Shown: in pieces, positions 56,885-64,000 of the stretch
Numbering within the stretch: the first letter of the stretch is position 1
Layout of the letters: every line of letters starts with the position of its first letter
Assembly: GCA_024509875.1 (NCBI GenBank)
Contig: JAMPIV010014150.1
Location: 220,891-284,890 of the forward strand
DNA from: Oreohelix idahoensis
Lineage: Eukaryota; Mollusca; Gastropoda; Stylommatophora; Oreohelicidae
Length of the DNA stretch: 64,000 nucleotides
Reading direction: 5' to 3'
Notes under the pieces: model-generated
Database searches by the model: none
The model's input: the letters and a program-made list of their open reading frames with translations, nothing else
Told to the model about the DNA's origin: nothing
Position numbers and translations under genes: made by a program

Positions 56885-58250
56885 CTCATGTTGTTGAATG
56901 TAGTTTTGGCCTTGAAGTTGGAATTGCGATGGGATGTACCATCTCTCCGATACTATTCGTGATGGCTATGCAGGTAATCCTCAATGCGGCTGAAGGAATG
57001 CTATAGGTCCAACGCGCGGTGGAATGTGTCACATGCCACCGCTCAAAGCATTCATGGATGACACAACAATTCTGACATCAGATGAACATCAGGCCCGGAG
57101 GATGTTAGCACGCCTGGATGAACTAGTCAGCTGGTGCAGAATGAGCTTCAAACCCAAGAAGTCGAGAAACCTATCAGTCAGGAAAGGGAAGATAGCAGAG
57201 GTCATATTTACGGTTTCCAACAAAAGAATCCCTACTGTCATTGAGGAACTTGTTAAAAGTCTTGGCAGGGTGTACGATGCCTCATTAAAAGATTCAAAGG
57301 CAGTGCAACAGACAATAGAAATGGCAGAGAGAGGGCTACAGATCATAGACCAAAGCAGACTCCTGGGAAAGTTCAAACTGTGGTGCCTCCAGTTCATGTT
57401 GATACCGAAGTTGCTGTGGCCACTGCTTATATATGAAATAAGCACAAGTACATTGGAAGCCATAGAGCAGAAGATCAACAAGTTCATGAGAAAATGGCTA
57501 GGGGTACCACCAGATCTGTCAGATGTAGCACTGTACTGCAAAATGTCAAAACTTCTGCTTCCTTTCAAGTCAGTTGTTGAAGAGTACAAAGTTGGAAAGG
57601 CAAGGCTTGCAATGATGCTACGCGAGTCAGCTGATGACGTGATTAAGTCCATTCAGCCCACACTGAAAACGGGAAGGAAGTGGAAAGTGGAAGAAGCTGT
57701 TGATGCTGCCCACGAGTCACTCAAACTGAGGGAGGTAATCGGATACACTCAGACAAATAGACGGGGATTTGGTCATGGAGACATCCGCTGGTGGTCCAAA
57801 GCATCAAGCAGGGAGCGCAGAGACATGGTAGTTCAGGAGATACGAGGAGCTGAGAATGATAAGAGGTTGCAAAAAGCAGTGCAGCAGGTCTAACAAGGCC
57901 AATGGACTACATGGGAAGGAGCAGAGGTCCTTGACATGGAATGATATATGGCATATGGCACCTCTTAGGCTCAGCTTCGTTGTCAGATCACTGTATGACC
58001 TGCTACCGTCGGCCACCAACCTTGTGAAATGGGGAAAGTCGGATGATGAGGAGTGCCCCCTGTGCCAGGGGAGGCAGACACTTGAACACGTGCTCTCAGC
58101 GTGTAAGGTGTCATTAGGGCAAGGGCGATACACTTGGCGCCATAACAAAGTGCTAAATGAGCTTGCTGCGACAATAGATCAGGCAAGAATGAAAGCGAAT
58201 AGCAAAGTCCGGTCAGACACATACTTTCTGAGGGCAGTGTAGTGGGTTTG
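56885..58250 (+). mobile_element. LINE family E, RT C-terminal part (R2-like CCHC type)
   Basis: A non-LTR element fragment. It begins within RT at GIAMGCTISPILFVMAMQ and contains the FMDD catalytic box (LKAFMDDTTILTS). It then covers the thumb and a long C-terminal region ending in a CCHC motif. Everything upstream of RT motif 4 is missing. It stands head to head with the family D fragment. Confidence 0.8.
56890..58242 (+). pseudogene. LINE E reverse transcriptase C-terminus with zinc motif
   Basis: The frame at 57024-57893 (289 codons) holds FMDDTTIL, the thumb (KFMRKWLGVPPDLSDVALY, then LPFKSVVEEYKVGKARL) and a basic region. The frame at 57856-58242 continues with SLTWNDIWHMAPLRLSF and CPLCQGRQTLEHVLSAC. 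The last is a C-x2-C-x7-H-x4-C pattern as in R2-type elements, which often precedes a restriction-like endonuclease. A stop interrupts 56890-57010, and a frameshift near 57890 separates the two pieces. Confidence 0.8.
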
Positions 58251-60603
58251 ATGGTATTGTATGATGGTGATATTACTAAATGTAATGTATGAGGCCAGCT
58301 GTGAAGGCTCCTGAGATAAAATGTAGTTGTGAATTGTCAGAAGGCCTTTCTTGCTACCACTACGACCTCACACTCAATTTTTTTTCTTAATGAATGTAGC
58401 TATGTAAAATGTCTAGGGTAATGATATGTAATGTGGTGTGATAGTTATAGATACACCCACAGATATTTAAGCAGACTAATAATATTTAACAAATATTATA
58501 ATACACTGAACTAACTCAAGAGTGTAAAATTTTTGATAGAATTATATTACATTTATTTGTTCTGGATCAAGTTTTATGTTGACCAGAACTTGGTTTTAAA
58601 AAAAGATTTAAAAAATTATGAAAGAAATGCATGGAATGTTACATAATAAATGCAAGAGTGTACATATATAAGTACTAGACTAGTTAGTTTTATTAAAATG
58701 TTCTAGTAGTCATCTACTTGGGAGGATAGTTAATGCTTGTGCTGTTGGGGTGGCCTCATCACACCTGTCTATATTGACTACACAGTGTCCAGTAAATTAC
58801 AGGAATTTTATGGGGTATTATTAACTAAAAGGCGTTGGTGAACTTCCAGCAGACCAGAGGCTCACTCAACTTGCATATGTAGCTCTGGTGCTGAAATCTG
58901 GTGGTCCCACCTCTCCGTGCTGGCGGGCAATAATAGTGGTCTCTGTCACAACGTACTGCACAGATACACTCGAGTAAAATCACCAACTGAATGGACACCG
59001 CCTTGTTGACAACTGAAACTCACAGCTCTGCAATCAAAGTATTGGCTATGTGTCAAAATTCTATTCTCTACCCACGTCTGGACACAACACGGACACAACA
59101 ACCACATCATACAGACAGGTCAGATCTCTCTGACCAAACAGCACATTTACCATGGTGGTTTTACATCAGATAGGTCCTCCCAGACTATAGATTCTGAAAA
59201 ATATTTATTAGTTTCCTTCCCTAAAAGTGGATAGGTAATATGTTTCATTATTCTCAACACTTGATCTGTCTTTCCTAACCCTTGCTGGAGTTTATGTATA
59301 TTGTTGGTCCCTAGACCCTGACTTGGGCGGGGGGTCTAGAGCAAATCCCTACTTGTTTGTAAGGCTAGATTATGATATGGCAGTATCAAATCACTCGAAC
59401 ATTAAACAATATTCAAAATATACAAAGAAATAATTTCAATCTTACCAGATTATGAATAAAGAACACAGAAATGCTAGCAAAACTCAGCTGAGCTGCTGGC
59501 TATAGTATGGCGTCCCTGAACTTATTTCACTTTCTTTCATTTGGAAATCACCACACTTTAAAATACTGTGTCTATCATCGAACAACTATTGAGGAATGGC
59601 CCCACTTGCGCGTCTGAGCGCCGATAAAATGATTGTCTGTGGCCAATCACTGCCTAGGTTTATTTCAAATTCAAATTTCCTACCCTAAAGTCATTTCAGT
59701 CATGCTTCAGTCAAGTATGGATGTTTATCTGTTAGTCTGTCCGTCTCTACTTGTTTTTTTCAAAAACGTACTTGATTTTTGAACCAACCTTTCTCTCCCC
59801 TCCAAAATTTTGTCGTTAAAAGTTATATTTAGACACAGCTCCCACCAATGTCCCTTCGCTTCCCTACTAAGTAGATTTGAACACCTGCGTCTCAAGGTCG
59901 TGTTTTTTTGTGCAAATAGCGACACTTTTTTATTCCATACAGTCTGTCGCTGATGTGAACAACACTGTCTTTTGTCATTATCTTCAATATTATCTATCCG
60001 TCTGTAAAATTAAGAACATATTAGTTCACTGCTCAGAATGGGCCATCCGGCCAGCTAATTTTTATATTCCTAACATTAATATTACGAAAAAGTTACTTTT
60101 TAATTTTTGTAATATTCCAAACATCTGCGTTCTGCCGCTGAATTCAAATCAAAGGCTTGGTATCGCAAAAGCGACCAATAAATGACTGTGGCGTAACATA
60201 TCCAAGGTCCCTTCTGTCGAGTTCCTTACTTTATGTCAACTTGGGAAACGTGACTTTTCTCCGTTTCCCCCCCCCCCCCCCCCCCCCCCAATTGCGTCTC
60301 CTTAGCCTTTCTAGTCTCACGCAATCTTTCCAGCCAGTCATATTTTTTCCTTTTTATCCGCCGTTCCCCTCCTGTCTAGCAAGTCAATTTTTATGGAGGG
60401 TGATGACCCGCGGTCTGGGCGATCATGTACTATCAGCAGCCTACGCATTATGTTTTTATCCTTACATGTTATCTTTGGAGGTATTTTACCGTTGTATCTC
60501 TGTCAATTTCACTACACATCTCCCCACTTGAAAACATGCCTATGGCAAGTTCCAAAACCAGCGATACACATAGGTAAAATTACTCCTCACGTCTGCCACT
60601 ACT
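58251..60603. other. unassigned DNA
   Basis: The first few hundred bases may be the family E 3' UTR. No gene is recognised. A poly-C run of about 25 lies at 60266-60290. Its Pro-rich translation is an artefact. Confidence 0.45.
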
Positions 60604-61308
60604 CTAATTAGGCAGTTTGAGAATAGGCTTGCTAGTGAGTTTTTCCTTTAACTCTTGGAACGCTAGTTCACATTGTGCAGTCCAAATAATTTTATCTGGA
60701 AGTCCCTTGCGAGTCAGATCAGTCAGAGGAGCACAAATAGCGTAAAAATTCTTGATGTATTTCTGATAAAATCCGCATAACGACACAAATGATCGCACGT
60801 CCTTTTTTGTTTGCGGCCTAGGTGCTCTCTGCAGTTTTTCCAAGTTCTTGGGATCAGGGGTCATATTACCCTGATATACAGTGTGTCCCAAGAATTCCAA
60901 CTCTTTGCATCCAATACAACATTTTGTTGGCCTAGCAGTTAAGTTCGCCTCCCGAAGTCTATCAAACAACATCTCCAGAGCTTCAATGTGTTCTTCAAAT
61001 GTCTCTGTGGCGACGAGAATATCATCCATGAAATTCGTGATACATGGGTTATTCAGGGGATCCAACAATTTGCGCATCATCCTTGAAAGCACACTCGGAG
61101 CATTTTTCAGTCCGAATGGTAGCATATTGAATTCATAATGTCCATCCGAAGTGCTAAAAGCCAAATAAGGTCTCACTTCAGGCTTCACTGGGATCTGGTA
61201 ATAGCCTTTACTAAGATCCACCTTTGAAAAGTATTTTGCCTTGTTCAGTCTGGCAAATAACATGTTTTGTGTCTGGTAATGGATCCACTTGTCCTTCTGT
61301 GACAGCAT
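60604..61308 (-). pseudogene. third element RT, C-terminal half
   Basis: About 235 codons: KYFSKVDLSKGYYQIPV, the FGLKNAPSVLSRMM box, catalytic FMDD (ITNFMDDILVATE), FLGHTVYQG, and the connection region to KPILKLPN followed by a stop. The related pol at 27419-30676 continues from this point into RNase H, which is absent here. Confidence 0.9.
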
Positions 61309-62665
61309 TCAGTTTCCTGTAATCTATGCACAGTCTGTGTTCCCCAGACGGTTTTCTCAACAAAACGACACTAGAACTAAAAGATGATTCACTGTGCGAA
61401 ATAATCCCCTCCTTCAACAAATACTCTATTTCTTCCTTCAATGCCTTCTCCTTCGCGAACGGAATAGAATAGGCTCTCATACAGATTGGGTTTGAGTCTA
61501 CCAGTTTCATGTCATACTGTAGCAAATTTGTATGGCCTGGTTTATCTGTTAATACATCTGTATGTTCCTCCAGAACCTGTTGAACTCTCTCCCTCTGGTT
61601 TTTAGTCAGGTGCTTACTGACTTTTACCTGTGCTGCGGTTTCACAAGGATGTAATGGGTATTCATGTGAGGTGAGTGGTTCCTTTTGCATCTGGGTTGCA
61701 ATAGCCAAGGTCAATAAGGGGGTGCTTTCCTGGAGTGGTCTGTCCAGATACTTCTTTAACAGGTTTACATGATAAACTTTCTCCTTCCCCTTTTTGTCAA
61801 TTTTATAGTTTGTTCTAGACACCTTCTCTAGAACCGTATATGGACCTTGCCAACCAATTTGTAATTTATTCTGGCTTCCGGGTAGTAGAAGCAGCACCTT
61901 CTCTCCGACTGCCAGTTCCCTGTCCTTTGCCTTCCTATTAAAATATGCTGCATGTTTCTTCCTGGCTTGCTTCAAATTATCATTTGCCAGTTTCCATCCA
62001 GCTTTCAAACGAGTGGTCAGTTCGTTCACGTATTGATACGATGAGGTAACAGTCTCTTCCGCCTTCTCATCTGTCCAGGTCCTTAATAGAGCTTCTAATG
62101 GACCTTTTATTGGCCTCCCAAATAGCAGAGTTGCGGGAGCCATCCCGGTTGAACTATGTGGTACCTCCCGGTACGCAAACAATGCGGCGGGCAGGAATTG
62201 ATCCCACAGATCCGGTTTTTCGTGTGCCAGCTTTCTCAGGATAGAAATGAGAGTCCCGTTGAACCTCTCTACCTGGCCGTTCCCTTGTGGATGGTACGGA
62301 CTACAATGAAAGTGTCTGGCTTGAAATAGCTTAAAAACTTCTTCCGTTAGTTTCCCCTTGAACTGAGAACCATTATCCGTCAAGATTTGATGCGGGAATC
62401 CTAATCGGGTAAATATTGTAAGTAGTGCCTCTGCTACATGTTTTGAATCAATTGATGGCAGGGCTACCGCCTCTCCCCACATAGAACAAGTGTCCACCAG
62501 AGTAAGGATGTAACTGTTCCTCCTCTTGGTCCGAGTGAGAGGTCCTACAATATCCACTGCAACCCTCTCAAAAGGTGTTCCCACTATGGGCATTTCCCCT
62601 AGAGTTGCAGGAGCAGTCCAGTGCTTTGGAGCTACCCTTTTGACATTCTGGGCAGGATTTGACAT
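61211..62665 (-). pseudogene. third element integrase core and RT start
   Basis: About 484 codons. AVDIVGPL (Asp), ILTDNGSQ (Asp) and GQVERFNG (Glu) form the integrase triad. A WQGPYTVLEKVSRTNYK module follows, and then the RT start (SSFSSSVVLLRKPSGEHRLC, IDYRKLNAVTE). Integrase and RT share one frame in the Gmr1 order. The frame shifts near 61260. Confidence 0.9.
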
Positions 62666-63962
62666 ATCTTTTTATATCCTCCGTTATCCCTGGCCAGAAG
62701 TAATGACAAGCTATACGCTGTCCTGTGGCGCTGATCCCCATGTGACCACTGAAGGGAATCGCATGCCCGAGTTCCATCACTTTATCTCTATATGAAGTGG
62801 GAAGAACCAGCTGGTTGTGACCATTTGTTCCAGTTCCGGCCTTCCTGTATAAGAGTTTGTTCTTCATGAAATATTCCCCCTTGCTCGGAGGTGTGTGGCA
62901 TTTGGGCAATTTTTTAAAACAGGGCTTGAGTGTCCTATCCTCAGCCTGCGCCTTCCTCATCTCCTCTGGATGAGCATTTATAGGTTCACCTTCTTCCTCC
63001 TTCTTCTGTGACCTGGTCTGCACTGTCGCCATGATCACAGGTTTCTCGGGATTCCCCAAGAAGACGTATCTACACCCCAATATCAGAGGGTAGATTGGTT
63101 CATCTATCACTGCTGCTCTGATTTCTCCCTCCACATAGCGAGTTTTCACCGTTATCCTTGCGATGGGAAGTGTCATGAGTGGTATGTCCTTAGTCGTCCC
63201 TTGTATTTCCACTGTTTCGGTGGTATACTGACTTGGGTCCACTAGGCTAGACTTCACAACTGAATCATAATCCAAACCTGTATCATAAAGGCACCTTATG
63301 GTGACCCCATTACAAATAACATCCTCACAAACTGGGGGGTGATAAGGTTCCTGTTGTCCATTAGGATTAACCTTTAATCTTCGCGTCCCCGACTTCATTG
63401 CAGCAATGTTTGAAGGTTTCCTTCTACAAAATTCGGTGTTATGGTTATCCTTCTTGCACCATTTACACCATCTTTTTCCTTGGTTCAACGGTTTTCTTTC
63501 ATTGAACTTTTGGTCATTGAACTGTGAGTTTCTGTCGCGATAGTCATTTCTTGGCCGCTCAAAGTTTGTCCTACCTTTATTTCCCTGCTCTCTATTATCA
63601 AATTTATTAAATTGCTGTGGAGCTTTAAAATTGTCTATGTGCTTCTTTTTAGCACCACTTACCTCTGCCTGAGCTGCCTGATACCTCTCAGCAACATTTA
63701 AAATTTCCCCCAACTTCTCTGCACCTTGTTCCATGAGAAATTTTCTCATGTCTGGAGCCATGGACTCTCTCAATTGCTCAATCATGATCATTTCTTTAAG
63801 ATCTTGGGTCTTCCCCAGAGCCGTCCATTTCTCCAAATAGGTTTCTAGTCTAGCAGAGAATTGGTGGTATGTCTCCCCAGACAACAGTTTGGCATTTCTA
63901 AATTTCTTACGATAAAATTCACCATTCTTCTCGTACCTTAATAACAAAGCCTGCTTTAACAT
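62568..63962 (-). pseudogene. third element gag, protease and integrase zinc domain
   Basis: About 464 codons in one frame. Residues 1-60 hold the capsid end (FRNAKLLSGETYHQFSARLE). About residues 165-180 hold a CCHC knuckle (CKWCKKDNHNTEFC). CLYDTGLDYDSVV is the protease DTG site. H.IPFSGHMGISATGQRI...CPECQ is the integrase zinc domain. Gag and pol are fused without a frameshift, unlike the outer element. Codons continue beyond the window (YDMLKQAL lies at the edge). Confidence 0.88.
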
Positions 63963-64000
63963 GTCATAATTGTAATGAACTCCTAAACGTCCTAGGTACC

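Larger units (their letters stand above)
60604..64000 (-). mobile_element. third Gmr1-like LTR element, partial
   Basis: A minus-strand Ty3/Gypsy element close in sequence to the outer element at 24935-43858. Gag, protease, integrase and RT are present in that order. It is cut at the RNase H start (about 60604) and runs off the window at 64000. No LTR is visible. Frames change near 62600 and 61250. Confidence 0.9.

Noticed and set aside
60157..60531. Open frame of 124 codons with a proline run
   Set aside because: It crosses a poly-C run that may itself be unreliable, and it has no recognisable domain.

Overview
The window looks like an animal, probably invertebrate, nuclear genome segment. 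It is AT-rich, with no operons or ribosome-binding sites. It is packed with RTE-like and I-like LINEs, Ty3/Gypsy LTR elements, DNA transposons, tRNA-derived SINEs, minisatellites and long TA or G homopolymer runs. The mix of element types suits a mollusc or another lophotrochozoan, but that placement is an inference. I found no host protein-coding gene and no convincing functional tRNA or rRNA. Every recognisable coding stretch belongs to a transposable element, and nearly all are broken.

Layout. 1-11 kb: a 3'-truncated RTE-like LINE (family A); a 26-bp minisatellite that grew out of another family A remnant; a MITE; an I-like LINE (family C) with an inverted 5' segment; and a 5'-truncated LINE (family B) with a 12-bp target duplication. 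11-21 kb: mostly unassigned DNA holding two diverged copies of a ~1.7-kb sequence. The second copy is split by a Tc1/mariner-type transposon, which is itself split by a 211-bp LINE-derived retroposon. 21-25 kb: short retroposons, a LINE-derived 39-bp minisatellite and a hAT-type MITE. 24.9-43.9 kb: one LTR retrotransposon on the minus strand, with ~2.4-kb LTRs and a GTGAC target duplication. A second, complete LTR retrotransposon (31.2-40.5 kb) is inserted in its gag gene. 44-49.4 kb: SINEs and a complete family A LINE with a 12-bp target duplication and a hAT element inside it. 49.6-53.3 kb: a TIR element, a hairpin insertion, and a family B LINE split by a 1,335-bp solo LTR. 53.5-55.9 kb: a DNA transposon with CACTAG termini, TTA flanks and an uncharacterised protein whose residues fit a RAG/CMC-like DDE transposase. 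56-58.3 kb: fragments of two more LINE families. 60.6-64 kb: a third LTR element, running off the window.

The main biological points are these. (1) All three LTR elements are Ty3/Gypsy by sequence, but their integrase lies upstream of reverse transcriptase, the order known from Gmr1-type elements. (2) The 53.5-55.9 kb element links an uncharacterised protein to terminal repeats and a RAG-like D-D-CxxC-Hx4H-E signature. (3) Two minisatellites can be traced to parent LINE sequences. (4) Family B LINE has left copies whose 5' leader is fused directly to downstream sequence. Most nested insertions have readable target duplications, so their relative order can be read from the sequence.
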